From the NCBI GenBank assembly GCA_017548605.1, contig JAFYZT010000012.1:1-53145 (forward strand): a DNA stretch of 53,145 nt, read 5' to 3'. Every line of letters begins with the position of its first letter. Position 1 is the first letter of the stretch. The stretch is from Prevotella sp. GTDB taxonomy: Bacteria; Bacteroidota; Bacteroidia; Bacteroidales; Bacteroidaceae. Of the stretch, positions 9,404-18,497 are shown piece after piece. The notes below the pieces were generated by a model. The model did not search any database and had not been told where the DNA came from. It saw only the letters and a list, made by a program, of their open reading frames with translations. The position numbers were made by a program, and so were the translations under genes.

Positions 9404-11011
9404 TTAGAACACGTGCAGTCCGAGGAATACCATGAGACCATTCATGAGTATCCAGAATATGGCGAACGGCATCGTTTTGCGCATGATTTCACCGTCTTGT
9501 CCCTCCATATCACATGCTGCTGTAGCGATGGCGATGCTCTGTGGAGAGAGTAGTTTACCGCCCTCCGAACCAGCACAGTTGGCTGCTGCCAGCCAGTTGG
9601 TCTCATTTCCGGTTACGCCGAAGAATGTACCTTGGTGGACGAGTCCCAGGTCGCTCGCGGCTGTAGCCTGCAGTTTACCGAAGAGAATGTTTGCATTGGT
9701 GGCAGAGCCCGTGACGAAGGTACCGATGGAGCCAATGAGTGGTGCGAAGAACGGGAAGACGGAACCAGTGAGTTCCACCAAGCCCTTGGCAATGTCGTTG
9801 GTCATTCCTGTATTGTTCATCAACATGGCCATGGCCACAAGACAGCAGATGGTTACTACGGTCTTTTGCAGATTGATAGTGGTCTTAGCCAGCAATTTCA
9901 TCAAGCGTCCAAAGCTCAGACCTTGGATGAGTCCGCCGATGACAGCACCGAGGAAAATCATCAGGCCAGCATTGGAGAGCCAACCGAACTTAAAGGCGTT
10001 GCCGATGACGGGGATGTCGAACTTGGTCACCAGCGTGTTGTTAAGCAACTCATTAACTGGTGGCACAATCTTACTGGAGATAAGAATAAAGAAGATGATG
10101 AGCGCATATACGCTCCAAGCCTTGAGCGTCTTGGTCACACCAAATTTCTTTTTCTCAACCTTCACGCCCTCGGCATCAGCCTCGGTATTCTTGATAAACA
10201 GTTTGTTATAGATGAGCATCGCTATGATGGCAGCCACGGAACCGAGGATAGCAGGTGTCTCAGGGCCAATGAAATGTGCGCAGCAGAACTGCACGGTGAT
10301 GGAGAAAGCTCCCACGAAGAGCGCTATGGTCAGGTTCTTGAGAATCTTCTTCCGGTCAGTCATCATAAGGATGAGGAACGGCGTGATGAAGAACATGAGT
10401 GAAAGCTGCAATATGATGAATGTAGCCACCTCGCAAAGCTCTGCAGGTGTAGCAGCGCCACTGGCAGCCACCTGATTGGCAAGCGTTGTAGCGGGCAGTC
10501 CCACGGCGCCAAAGCCTACGGCTACCGTATTGGCCACAAGACAGATAACTGCAGAGAACATCGGTTTGAAGCCTAATCCAATAAGTATGGCAGCAGGTAT
10601 GGCCACAGCCGTTCCAAAACCAGCCATACCCTCGAGCACACCGCCTAGTCCCCAAGTAAGCAACAGCACAAGCAATCCCTTGTCAGAAGTCATCTGTATG
10701 AACTGTGTCTTTATGGTCTCTATTTCCTTCGTCTCACACAATATATTATAGCTGAATATTGCGCAGATAATAATCAGGATGATGGGGAAACAGGCTTTAA
10801 GAAAGCCTTCGATGACCGACCAGAGTGTGATGCCAGAGATGCTAACATCAGTATACTTCTCAGGAATGATGCCCATCGCAGGTGCTGCGAATAGTGCAAG
10901 GAGAATGGTGACCACAAGAGTTACGATAGCACTCTTATAGCCTGAAACTTTGAATCCCATCATCAAAACTATGAGTAATACGATAGGAATTGCAGAAACT
11001 AAAGCTGTCAT
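9404..11011 (-). CDS. lldP: L-lactate permease (LctP family)
   Basis: 535 residues with about a dozen membrane spans; the start MTALVSAIPIVLLIVLMMGFK and motifs GGVLEGMAGFGTAVAIPAAI and GSATNANILFGKLQ are typical of LctP/LldP permeases, which bring lactate (and often glycolate) in with protons. It is transcribed divergently from the FAD/Fe-S dehydrogenase gene at 11232 across a 220-bp shared control region, which supports lactate as the substrate. The minus strand carries a -7 box at 11072-11079. Confidence 0.92.
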   Translation of the reverse strand: MTALVSAIPIVLLIVLMMGFKVSGYKSAIVTLVVTILLALFAAPAMGIIPEKYTDVSISGITLWSVIEGFLKACFPIILIIICAIFSYNILCETKEIETIKTQFIQMTSDKGLLVLLLTWGLGGVLEGMAGFGTAVAIPAAILIGLGFKPMFSAVICLVANTVAVGFGAVGLPATTLANQVAASGAATPAELCEVATFIILQLSLMFFITPFLILMMTDRKKILKNLTIALFVGAFSITVQFCCAHFIGPETPAILGSVAAIIAMLIYNKLFIKNTEADAEGVKVEKKKFGVTKTLKAWSVYALIIFFILISSKIVPPVNELLNNTLVTKFDIPVIGNAFKFGWLSNAGLMIFLGAVIGGLIQGLSFGRLMKLLAKTTINLQKTVVTICCLVAMAMLMNNTGMTNDIAKGLVELTGSVFPFFAPLIGSIGTFVTGSATNANILFGKLQATAASDLGLVHQGTFFGVTGNETNWLAAANCAGSEGGKLLSPQSIAIATAACDMEGQDGEIMRKTMPFAIFWILMNGLMVFLGLHVF

Positions 11012-11071
11012 AGGATTTTCAGTTTTGTATAATAATAAAGGTTATGTAGTCGATTATTAGATTATTTGCTG

Positions 11072-11079
11072 CAAATATA
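11072..11079 (-). promoter_or_regulatory. lldP -7 box
   Basis: TATATTTG on the minus strand followed by CAGC, 60 nt upstream of the lldP start. No good -33 match is seen 19-21 nt further upstream. Confidence 0.6.
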
Positions 11080-11122
11080 CGATAAAAAAGCGAAAAATAC
11101 ACATTTATTTCATTTTTTTTAC

Positions 11123-11201
11123 TATCTTTGCATAAGATAGACTGCATCTCGGAAAAAAATGGACACATTCTTTTATTTCCGCCGGATATGTATTATCTTT
11201 G
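11123..11201 (+). promoter_or_regulatory. Two -7 boxes upstream of the D-lactate dehydrogenase gene
   Basis: TATCTTTG occurs at 11123-11130 and again at 11194-11201 on the plus strand, 71 nt apart. The second is 30 nt before the start codon and is the likelier promoter; the first could give a longer leader. Confidence 0.6.
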
Positions 11202-11231
11202 TAGCAAACAATCTAAAAACCTATAGAGCCT

Positions 11232-14200
11232 ATGACAAACGAAATTCTTAAGGCGTTTAGGCGTATCATTCCATCTGATCGTCTATACACCGACGAGTTG
11301 CGTACCCTTGGTTGGGGTACCGACGCCAGTTTTTACCGCCAGATTCCCCAGTTAGTTATCCGCAGTGACAGCGAAGATGAGATTTCTCAGGTTGTGAAGT
11401 TGTGCAAGGAGCTTCAACTGCCCTACACGTTCCGTGCCGCCGGCACCTCGTTATCCGGACAAAGTTGCACCGACAGCGTGCTCATCGTTGCCGGCAAGCA
11501 TTGGGAGAAATATGAGTTGATTGAGTCCAAGGATGGCGAGGACCTGTCCATCCGTCTTCAGCCCGGCATTGTTGGCTCCCGTGTCAATGAGATTCTGAAG
11601 CCCTACGACCGTGTATTCCCCCCTGACCCGGCTTCCATTGGATCCGCCATGGTAGGTGGCATTGTCTGCAACAATGCATCCGGCATGAATTGCGGTGTCC
11701 ATGCCAACAGCGACCGCATGTTGATTTCCGCCCGACTGATACTCACTGACGGTACCATCCTTGACACTGGTGACGAAGCGAGCAAGGCTGCTTTCCGCAA
11801 GAGTCATCCTGACTTTATAAAACAAATAGAAAATCTACGTGACAAAGTTCGTGCTGACAAAGAATTATCGACGCGCATCCATAACAAATACCTTATTAAA
11901 AATGTAACCGGATTGAATCTCCGTCCGTTGGTGGCCTATGATGATCCCTTCGACATTATCGCCCACAGCCTTGTCGGTTCCGAGGGAACATTGGCGTTCT
12001 TGTCTGAGGTGACCATGCGCACGTTACGTGATTATAAATACAAGGCATCCGCGATGGTCTATTTCCTGACCATGAAGGAGAGTTGCGAGGCCGTGGTGGC
12101 CATGAAACAGTTGAAGGCTGGTTCCGAGGATTTGAAGATGAGCGCCGAAGACTTGATGGTGAAGAGTGCCGAGATGCTCGACTACAAGTCATTAAGTTCC
12201 GTTGATGACCCTGTGTTCTTGCAGTATAAAAAAGACGTGGATGCCGGCAAGATTGAAGGAGTGGAACCTGGCGACTATCACAACCTGACAGCCATCCTCA
12301 CCGAGACCAAGGGTATCACACACGAGCAGCTATTGGAGAAGATTGAGCATATCAAGAAATGTCTTGGTCAGTTCCGTCTATATATCCCCGCAGAATTTAC
12401 TGAAGACCCTGCCATTTATGGCAAATACTGGGCTATACGTTCTGGTATTTTCCCATCAGTTGGCGGTACCCGTCCCGTGGGTACCTCTTGCTTAATAGAA
12501 GATGTCGCCTTCCCCATCGCGTCGTTGCCTGAAGCCACTGTGAAGTTACAGCAACTCATTGCTGATCATGGTTACGATGATGCCTGTATCTACGGTCACG
12601 CCTTCGAGGGCAATTACCACTTCATTCTCAACCAGAGTTTCAAGAGTGAGAGCGAAGTGAACCGTTATGCCGACATGATGCGCGCCGTGGCGAAGTTGGT
12701 TGTCGAAGGATACGACGGTTCCTTAAAGGCAGAACACGGCACAGGTCGCAACATGGCTCCCTTTGTGAAATACGAGTGGGGAGAGAAGGCCTATGAGGTG
12801 ATGAAAGAGTTGAAGTCCATTTTCGACCCCGACGGTCTGTTGAATCGCGGTGTTATCTTCAACGACGACCCGAACTGTTTCATAAAATGCCTGAAGCCCC
12901 TTCCTGTGTTAGACTACGACTTCGACAAGGTACCCGACGGTGGTCATTACCTGATGGATCCCAGTCTCTCGACCTCGAAGGAAACCATCGAGCAGGTGAA
13001 ACGTGCCAATAAATGTATCGAGTGCGGTTTTTGCGAAGTCAACTGTATGTCATGCGGTCTTACCCTATCGAGCCGTATGCGCATTGCCGTCCAGCGCGAG
13101 ATTCGTGAATTGGAATCCACGGGTACAGACCTTGCCCGTGCAGCCACTTTGCGTAAACAATATAAATACTATGGCGACCAGACATGCGCTACTGATGGTC
13201 TTTGCTCCACCTCATGTCCAATGAAGATTAATACCGGCGAGTTGACTCACCTTATTCGTCAAATGGACATGTTGAACAGTAAGATGGGCTACAAGGCCGG
13301 CGAGTTTGCCGCCAACCACATGGCCGGTATCAAGAAAGGCCTTCGTGTGGTACTCGACGTAGCTCATTTCGGTCATGTCACCTTGGGACCGAAACTCATG
13401 AGCAGTGTGTGCCGCGGCATGAATAAAATGGGTCTTCCCTTATGGACCACCGCCATGCCCAAGAAGCGTCGCCAGCCCAAGCCGTCAGACCTGACGAAAA
13501 TGATTATCGACGAAAGTCTGCCCCATACCGAGAAACATCAAGAACCAGACACTGATTTAAAGGTGGTATATTTCCCCAGTTGCATCAACCAGACGATGGG
13601 ACTTTCGAGAAAGTCACCCGCTAAGCATCCGTTGGTTGATGAAGTGTTGGAATTGATGCATAAGGCCGGCTATGAGACCATCTTCCCCGAAGGCATGGAA
13701 CGGATGTGCTGTGGTCAGATTTGGGAAAGTAAAGGAATGCTCGAGATTGCTGACCGTAAGAGTGCTGAATTGGAGGCTGCTTTATGGAAGGCCTCCCAGG
13801 AAGGCCGATATCCCGTATTGTGCGCTCAGAGTCCTTGCCTGCACCGTATGCGTAAGGTGATGAAGAAGATGAAACTTTACGAGCCAGCCGAGTTTATCAT
13901 GACCTATCTTAAAGACCGTCTTGATTTCCATCCCATCGACCGTCCTGTTGCCCTTCACCTCACCTGTTCTACACGTGAAATGGGAGTTGATAAGGATATG
14001 ATAGCATTGGCCAAGATGTGCAGCACCAAGGTTTACCTGCCCGAGGGTGTCGGCTGCTGTGGATTTGCCGGCGACCGTGGCTTCACCTTCCCTGAAATGA
14101 ACAAGTATGCCCTTCGCAAGTTACGTCCACAAATAGAAGAGCACCATATCGAGGTAGGTTATTCCAACAGCCGCACCTGCGAGATTGGTTTGGAAACAAA

Positions 14201-14264
14201 TACCGGTATCCCCTATATGAGTATTGTGTACTTGGTAAACGAGTGTACGACGAGAAAGGGATAG
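11232..14264 (+). CDS. FAD- and Fe-S-dependent D-lactate dehydrogenase-type oxidoreductase
   Basis: 1010 residues combining an N-terminal FAD-binding/FAD-oxidase module with a C-terminal iron-sulfur module (GlcD-GlpC type). FAD contacts are FRAAGTSLSGQSC, PDPASIGSAMVGG and GSEGTLAFLSE. Two cysteine clusters follow, CIECGFCEVNCMSCG and CATDGLCSTSCP, which suit [4Fe-4S] centres. Two CCG-type segments are at the end (CCGQIWES, GCCGFAGDRGF). This architecture oxidises 2-hydroxy acids and passes electrons to the quinone pool. D-lactate is my inference from the divergent lactate permease; D-2-hydroxyglutarate or glycolate remain possible. ATG 11232 fits the family start. Confidence 0.88.
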   Translation: MTNEILKAFRRIIPSDRLYTDELRTLGWGTDASFYRQIPQLVIRSDSEDEISQVVKLCKELQLPYTFRAAGTSLSGQSCTDSVLIVAGKHWEKYELIESKDGEDLSIRLQPGIVGSRVNEILKPYDRVFPPDPASIGSAMVGGIVCNNASGMNCGVHANSDRMLISARLILTDGTILDTGDEASKAAFRKSHPDFIKQIENLRDKVRADKELSTRIHNKYLIKNVTGLNLRPLVAYDDPFDIIAHSLVGSEGTLAFLSEVTMRTLRDYKYKASAMVYFLTMKESCEAVVAMKQLKAGSEDLKMSAEDLMVKSAEMLDYKSLSSVDDPVFLQYKKDVDAGKIEGVEPGDYHNLTAILTETKGITHEQLLEKIEHIKKCLGQFRLYIPAEFTEDPAIYGKYWAIRSGIFPSVGGTRPVGTSCLIEDVAFPIASLPEATVKLQQLIADHGYDDACIYGHAFEGNYHFILNQSFKSESEVNRYADMMRAVAKLVVEGYDGSLKAEHGTGRNMAPFVKYEWGEKAYEVMKELKSIFDPDGLLNRGVIFNDDPNCFIKCLKPLPVLDYDFDKVPDGGHYLMDPSLSTSKETIEQVKRANKCIECGFCEVNCMSCGLTLSSRMRIAVQREIRELESTGTDLARAATLRKQYKYYGDQTCATDGLCSTSCPMKINTGELTHLIRQMDMLNSKMGYKAGEFAANHMAGIKKGLRVVLDVAHFGHVTLGPKLMSSVCRGMNKMGLPLWTTAMPKKRRQPKPSDLTKMIIDESLPHTEKHQEPDTDLKVVYFPSCINQTMGLSRKSPAKHPLVDEVLELMHKAGYETIFPEGMERMCCGQIWESKGMLEIADRKSAELEAALWKASQEGRYPVLCAQSPCLHRMRKVMKKMKLYEPAEFIMTYLKDRLDFHPIDRPVALHLTCSTREMGVDKDMIALAKMCSTKVYLPEGVGCCGFAGDRGFTFPEMNKYALRKLRPQIEEHHIEVGYSNSRTCEIGLETNTGIPYMSIVYLVNECTTRKG

Positions 14265-14312
14265 CACCCACCCCGGCCCAAACCCACCCCGGCCCTCCCA
14301 AAGGGAGGGGGT
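14265..14312. repeat. C-rich/G-rich hairpin repeat, copy B (double)
   Basis: Directly after the dehydrogenase stop codon the motif ACCCACCCCGGCCC occurs twice in tandem, and the second ends in the hairpin CCCTCCC-aaa-GGGAGGG (14293-14309). It resembles copy F at 36335-36389. It has no T-tract, so it is not a standard terminator. Confidence 0.75.
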
Positions 14313-14363
14313 ATATAGAATGAAAAAGTAAGTAAATAAATATTAATCAATAAACAATCTATT

Positions 14364-15500
14364 ATGAAGAAATTGATGATTCTGGCCCTGTTAGTGACGG
14401 GCTCTGTGCTGTCAGCGAGTGCTCAGGATAGCAAAGGAGGCGTTGAATTGCCTCAATGGATAAAAAACATTAAGCTGAGCGGCTACGGTATGTTGCAATA
14501 TCAGTATGAAGACCCTGAGGGCGGCGACCACAATGAATTCAACCTCCGTCTGTTCCGCCTTATTGCCGACGGTAAGATTGGCGATGTGGACTGGCGTGCA
14601 CAGCTGCAAGGCACCAATGCCAAGGGACCTGGCGAACCGACAGTCCAGCTGGTTGACCTATATGCTGAATGGGTGAAATACAAAGAGTTTCGTGTTCGCG
14701 CAGGTCAGTTCAAGCGTGCTTTCACTTTTGAAAACCCCACGCACCCCATCACACAAGGATGGTATTCGTATGCTTTGGTGGTGAACAATCTTTCTGGTTT
14801 TGGCGACCGAACCGGTGAAAAGTCGAGCGGTGGACGCGATATCGGTATACAAGTTCAAGGTGATGTGCTCCCCAATAGTGACGGGCGTCCATTGGTTCAT
14901 TACCAAGTGGGAGTATACAATGGTGAAGGTATCAACCGCAAGGACAAGGACCATCGTAAAGATGTTATCGGTGGCGTTTGGGTGATGCCCATCAAGGGCT
15001 TACGAATAGGTGCATTCGGTTGGACGGGCAGTCACGGTGGCATGTCGGCCATGGTGACCGACTTGAATGACCCTTCGATTACTACAGAGGTGTCTATCGG
15101 TAGCGTTCCCCTGAACAGGTACTGTCTGTCTGCAGAATGGGACAAGGATGAATATACCTTCCGAACAGAGTATATCCACAGTCAAGGATGGGGTGTTGCA
15201 CCCAGTCAGGCAGGTAAGGGCTCAACGCTAATAGACTACAGCAATGGTGACAAGGCCGATGGTTGGTATGTCTTCGGTATTGTACCTGTCATCAAATCGA
15301 AACTGCACGCCAAGGCACGTTACCAGACCTATCGTCAGGCAAAAGACTGGGATACATCAAAGACAATGTATGAAGTAGGTTTGAACTATTTCTTCTACAA
15401 GAACCTGCAGCTGAACTTTGAATATGGTCTTGTGAACAACCGCGCCTTAGCCAAACACAACTACAATTTCATTGATTTGGAGTTGGACTTCAGATTCTGA
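14364..15500 (+). CDS. Outer-membrane porin (OprO/OprP-like)
   Basis: 378 residues. A signal peptide (MKKLMILALLVTGSVLSASA) is followed by alternating beta-strand sequence and a C-terminus ending in aromatic residue F (FIDLELDFRF), as expected for an outer-membrane barrel. LRLFRLIADGKIGDVDWRAQ and VRAGQFKRAFTFENP resemble the phosphate-selective porin O/P family. It follows the dehydrogenase gene by 99 bp on the same strand and may supply the pathway substrate; that link is inferred. The 124 bp to the next gene (convergent) show only a weak GGTGAGAG/CTCTCACC pairing. Confidence 0.85.
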   Translation: MKKLMILALLVTGSVLSASAQDSKGGVELPQWIKNIKLSGYGMLQYQYEDPEGGDHNEFNLRLFRLIADGKIGDVDWRAQLQGTNAKGPGEPTVQLVDLYAEWVKYKEFRVRAGQFKRAFTFENPTHPITQGWYSYALVVNNLSGFGDRTGEKSSGGRDIGIQVQGDVLPNSDGRPLVHYQVGVYNGEGINRKDKDHRKDVIGGVWVMPIKGLRIGAFGWTGSHGGMSAMVTDLNDPSITTEVSIGSVPLNRYCLSAEWDKDEYTFRTEYIHSQGWGVAPSQAGKGSTLIDYSNGDKADGWYVFGIVPVIKSKLHAKARYQTYRQAKDWDTSKTMYEVGLNYFFYKNLQLNFEYGLVNNRALAKHNYNFIDLELDFRF

Positions 15501-15624
15501 TGTGAGAAGTCTGTGGTGAGAGGGAGAAAAAGGTGGGAGAATCGCTCGCTGGTGCGGGCTGTTCTCTCACCTAATTATGTGGTGATAATATCAAGGGCAC
15601 AGTCTATAGAGAAAAGCTTACAAG

Positions 15625-16629
15625 TTACCGACGTTTGAGGATGACGTAGATGATGACAGGTGCACCGACGAGAGGGGTGATGGCGTTAAGAGGGATTATA
15701 CCATGTTCTCCCGGCAGGTAACAAAGAGCATTACAGAGCAGTGCCACTACCGCCCCAGTTATCATCGTGGCAGGGAGCAGCAAACGATGGTTGTCAGTAC
15801 ATAGGAGCAGTCGCGCTATATGAGGCACCGCCAGTCCTATGAATGCTATAGGGCCGCAAAATGCCGTGGTGATGGCTGTTAACAATCCTGTAGCCAGCAG
15901 CAGAATATTTCGGGTACGTCGTGTGTTGATGCCCAGATTTTCCGCATACCGTTCCCCAAGGAGCAAAGCATTGAGTGGCTTGGAGAGCATCAACGCAAGC
16001 ACCAGTCCGAGTATCGTCACTATCGCGAATACCGGCAGTTGGCGCATGGAAACCCCTCCGAAATTACCCATACCCCATACCATAAACGACTTCACCCCCT
16101 CTTCCGTTGCGAAGAAATTAAGCAGCGAGATGGCCGAGGAGGCGAGGTACCCAATCATGATACCTATGATAAGCAGCATGACGTGATTACGCACGATGGT
16201 TGAGAAGAAGAATATGATGGCCGTTACTACCATCGCCCCGATGAAGGCGGCGACCAATATCGCCATGAATCCCGATGCAGAGAACACTCCCGTCTGTAGT
16301 TGTCCACCCATAAGCAGCATAACCAGTGCAACACCCAAGCCAGCTCCGTTGCTGATACCAAAGATAGACGGTCCAGCCAACGGGTTTTTAAATGCTGTTT
16401 GCAACATGAGACCGCTGACGGCAAGTGCTGCTCCACAAAGTATGGCAGCTACCATCTGCGGCAGTCGCGCTTGTACAACGATATATCGCCAACTCTCCTT
16501 TGCAGGTTCCTCTCCGAATAGTATGCTGAAAACATCAACGGCTGGAATGCGTACCGAACCCACCAGCATATTGATAGCGGCGAGTGCCAACAAAAGGAGC
16601 GTCATGATGGGGAAAAAAGACTTTTGCAT
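15625..16629 (-). CDS. FecCD-family ABC transporter permease
   Basis: 334 residues, about nine to ten membrane spans, with family motifs ILCGAALAVSGLMLQTAFKNPLA (abridged in sense), LGINTRRTRN and GPIAFIGLAVPHIARLL. FecCD/BtuC permeases import ferric siderophores, haem or cobalamin across the inner membrane. It lies 63 bp after the binding-protein gene on the same strand. Normally an ATPase gene (fecE/btuD) follows, but the next gene is the convergent porin, so the ATPase must be encoded elsewhere. Confidence 0.92.
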   Translation of the reverse strand: MQKSFFPIMTLLLLALAAINMLVGSVRIPAVDVFSILFGEEPAKESWRYIVVQARLPQMVAAILCGAALAVSGLMLQTAFKNPLAGPSIFGISNGAGLGVALVMLLMGGQLQTGVFSASGFMAILVAAFIGAMVVTAIIFFFSTIVRNHVMLLIIGIMIGYLASSAISLLNFFATEEGVKSFMVWGMGNFGGVSMRQLPVFAIVTILGLVLALMLSKPLNALLLGERYAENLGINTRRTRNILLLATGLLTAITTAFCGPIAFIGLAVPHIARLLLCTDNHRLLLPATMITGAVVALLCNALCYLPGEHGIIPLNAITPLVGAPVIIYVILKRR

Positions 16630-16692
16630 TTTTAAATGTGGAATGACGAGTTACGAATATCGAGTTGTCGCTACGTGATGAAGAATTATGAA

Positions 16693-17823
16693 TTACTGCA
16701 AGGGTTGATAGTATCTTGGGGTACCGAGATTGAGGTTAGGATGAGCAAGGATAATGAAGTCGCGGAGAAGCCAGTCAGGATGGAAAGGAGTTTCCTCGAA
16801 GAAAGGTACCTTGGAAGAATTGCAAGCATATACCTGATGTTCACGTACCGCTTTCAGTTGATTATACCCTTGGTATTCTGCAAGCAAGTCATTGTATGTG
16901 AAGGGTTGGTCACCATTGTATTTGAAAAGCCAGATATCTGTTTCTCCCGCCTTGTCGAGCACCGCCTCGAATGGTAGCGACAGGCTTCCCGCCTTATCAT
17001 TGTCAGCGAAAGCATATCCTGCATTGGCATCAGCGATAAGTTGTCCGACGACACTCTTTCCACCAGCCACATACCATACCGACCCCGTTTTACGTTCGGT
17101 AATAATGGATAATCCCTTTTCCTCTTTTGCTGCCATTGTTTTTAGCGCGTTGTAGGCAGAATCAACCTCTTCGAAGAGTTGTCGCGCCTGTTGTTCACAT
17201 CCGAAGAGCATGCCGTAGAAAATCATCCATTCTGCCCTGCCCAACGCTGTTGGTTCCATATAGTCGGCACACTCAAAATATGGTATGTCTATCTCCTCCA
17301 CCTTGCCATAGCCTCCCGTATTCTCAAATGGCGAGAGGAGCATCACGTCGGGTTGCAGGTCGATTATTTTTTCCACCATGGGGTTCATGCCGTCACCACA
17401 GTCAACAACCCGACCCTCAGCAATTCGTTTAAGCAGTGCCGGAAGTACCATGTATCGGCTGTCGCACACCCCTACTATCTTGTCTTTCGCCCCAAGATAT
17501 TGCAGGAGTTGACAGTGAGCCGTGGTGAATATTACCCCTTTCTCGACAGGCACCTTGATGATGTCTCCCTGCGGCAGGTTGTCAGGTATTTGTTTATTTC
17601 TGTCAACGAGGACATAACGGTGGAGTGTCTGTCCCGCCTTCCACGGGTTGTCGATGGAAACGGTGGTGTAATCAGCGTGTTTGACAACATGGAGTAGTGT
17701 GGCGTACTTCAGGGCGAGCGTATCACCTTGAACATCTTGTGAAGATATGTTAGTGTTGCGGCAGGCTATGAGAGAGAATGCCACGAACACGAATAACACG
17801 AATTGACTTACTACGTTTTTCAC
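16693..17823 (-). CDS. ABC transporter substrate-binding lipoprotein (BtuF/FecB-like)
   Basis: 376 residues with a lipoprotein signal ending SLIAC, the modified Cys being residue 21. Downstream sequence fits the TroA-like fold with two lobes: KVPVEKGVIFTTAHCQLLQYLG, IVGVCDSRYMV, IIDLQPDVMLLSPFE and a long linking helix near 230-260. It should capture a metal chelate (ferric siderophore, haem or corrinoid) in the periplasm and hand it to the permease encoded next. The ligand cannot be told from sequence. It follows the phosphatase gene by 45 bp. Confidence 0.88.
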   Translation of the reverse strand: MKNVVSQFVLFVFVAFSLIACRNTNISSQDVQGDTLALKYATLLHVVKHADYTTVSIDNPWKAGQTLHRYVLVDRNKQIPDNLPQGDIIKVPVEKGVIFTTAHCQLLQYLGAKDKIVGVCDSRYMVLPALLKRIAEGRVVDCGDGMNPMVEKIIDLQPDVMLLSPFENTGGYGKVEEIDIPYFECADYMEPTALGRAEWMIFYGMLFGCEQQARQLFEEVDSAYNALKTMAAKEEKGLSIITERKTGSVWYVAGGKSVVGQLIADANAGYAFADNDKAGSLSLPFEAVLDKAGETDIWLFKYNGDQPFTYNDLLAEYQGYNQLKAVREHQVYACNSSKVPFFEETPFHPDWLLRDFIILAHPNLNLGTPRYYQPLQ

Positions 17824-17868
17824 GAATATAACTAAATAATGTTCAACAATGGATTAAACGAATTGTTT

Positions 17869-18369
17869 TTACGTTTTTCGCGTTAAAATACTACGGATTT
17901 CACAGAGGAGGCCTTGGCAACCGTCCTCAATGAGGTCAAGGGCAAGTTCGAAATCGCTGTCTCCTCCATAATAAGGGTCTGGCACGGATGAACGACCTTT
18001 GTAGTTGATAAAATAATCCGCCATTCGCCATATTTTGGTACGGTCATCATCAGAACGGGCCTGTCGATTTACAGCCTGATAGTTTTCCTCATCCATGACC
18101 ACGATGATATCGAAGCGTTGGAAATATGAGGCATTGAACTGTTGTGCCCGACTATCGAGCGTATATCCCCGTGCTGCTGCATGACGACGCATCCGTTTAT
18201 CGGGCAGGTCTCCCACGTGCCACGGTCCGATGGCCGCCGACTCGATATGCAGACACCGTCCCAGATGACTATCATCCGCTACCTTTCTCATCACTGCCTC
18301 CGCCGCCGGAGAGCGACAAATGTTGCCGAGGCAAATGAAGAGAATGGATAAATGATTACGCTCTTTCAT
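17869..18369 (-). CDS. Low-molecular-weight protein-tyrosine phosphatase
   Basis: 166 residues. The CX5R phosphate loop CLGNICRS places the nucleophile at C13 and the arginine at R19; the acid/base aspartate is in VPDPYYGG near the C-terminus. Such phosphatases act on phosphotyrosine proteins, often tyrosine kinases of exopolysaccharide export, but none is nearby. The ATG at 18369 lies 4 nt after the -7 box TATTTTTG, so the mRNA is probably leaderless. It heads a run with the ABC binding protein and permease. Confidence 0.92.
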   Translation of the reverse strand: MKERNHLSILFICLGNICRSPAAEAVMRKVADDSHLGRCLHIESAAIGPWHVGDLPDKRMRRHAAARGYTLDSRAQQFNASYFQRFDIIVVMDEENYQAVNRQARSDDDRTKIWRMADYFINYKGRSSVPDPYYGGDSDFELALDLIEDGCQGLLCEIRSILTRKT

Positions 18370-18373
18370 GATG

Positions 18374-18381
18374 CAAAAATA
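18374..18381 (-). promoter_or_regulatory. Phosphatase gene -7 box, leaderless arrangement
   Basis: TATTTTTG on the minus strand followed by CATC and then ATG. Transcription starting about 5-7 nt after the box would begin at or within the start codon. Confidence 0.7.
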
Positions 18382-18387
18382 AGGAAA

Positions 18388-18435
18388 ATTAAATAATTAT
18401 AAAATTAAAAGATTGAATAATTAAAAGAATGTAGA
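18388..18435. repeat. Six-unit array with 8-nt period
   Basis: ATTAAATA, ATTATAAA, ATTAAAAG, ATTGAATA, ATTAAAAG, AATGTAGA follow without a phase break. The unit ATTAAAAG is shared with arrays at 41182-41221 and 43264-43311. Here the array lies between the divergent promoters of the phosphatase and the small secreted protein. Confidence 0.8.
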
Positions 18436-18445
18436 AGAAAAAGTG

Positions 18446-18453
18446 TATATTTG
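18446..18453 (+). promoter_or_regulatory. -7 box of the small secreted protein gene
   Basis: TATATTTG followed by CATTC, 45 nt before ATG 18498. The leader after it is AT-only low-complexity sequence with an approximate 7-nt period. Confidence 0.65.
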
Positions 18454-18497
18454 CATTCATAATTTATAATTGATAATTAACAATTAAATAAATAGAT

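Noticed and set aside
9632-10402. 256-codon plus-strand ORF opposite lldP
   Set aside because: Antisense shadow of the lactate permease; composition is skewed and there is no promoter or family resemblance.
14265-14312. Intrinsic terminator of the dehydrogenase gene
   Set aside because: The hairpin is followed by G residues, not T; the sequence recurs elsewhere, so it is treated as a dispersed repeat.
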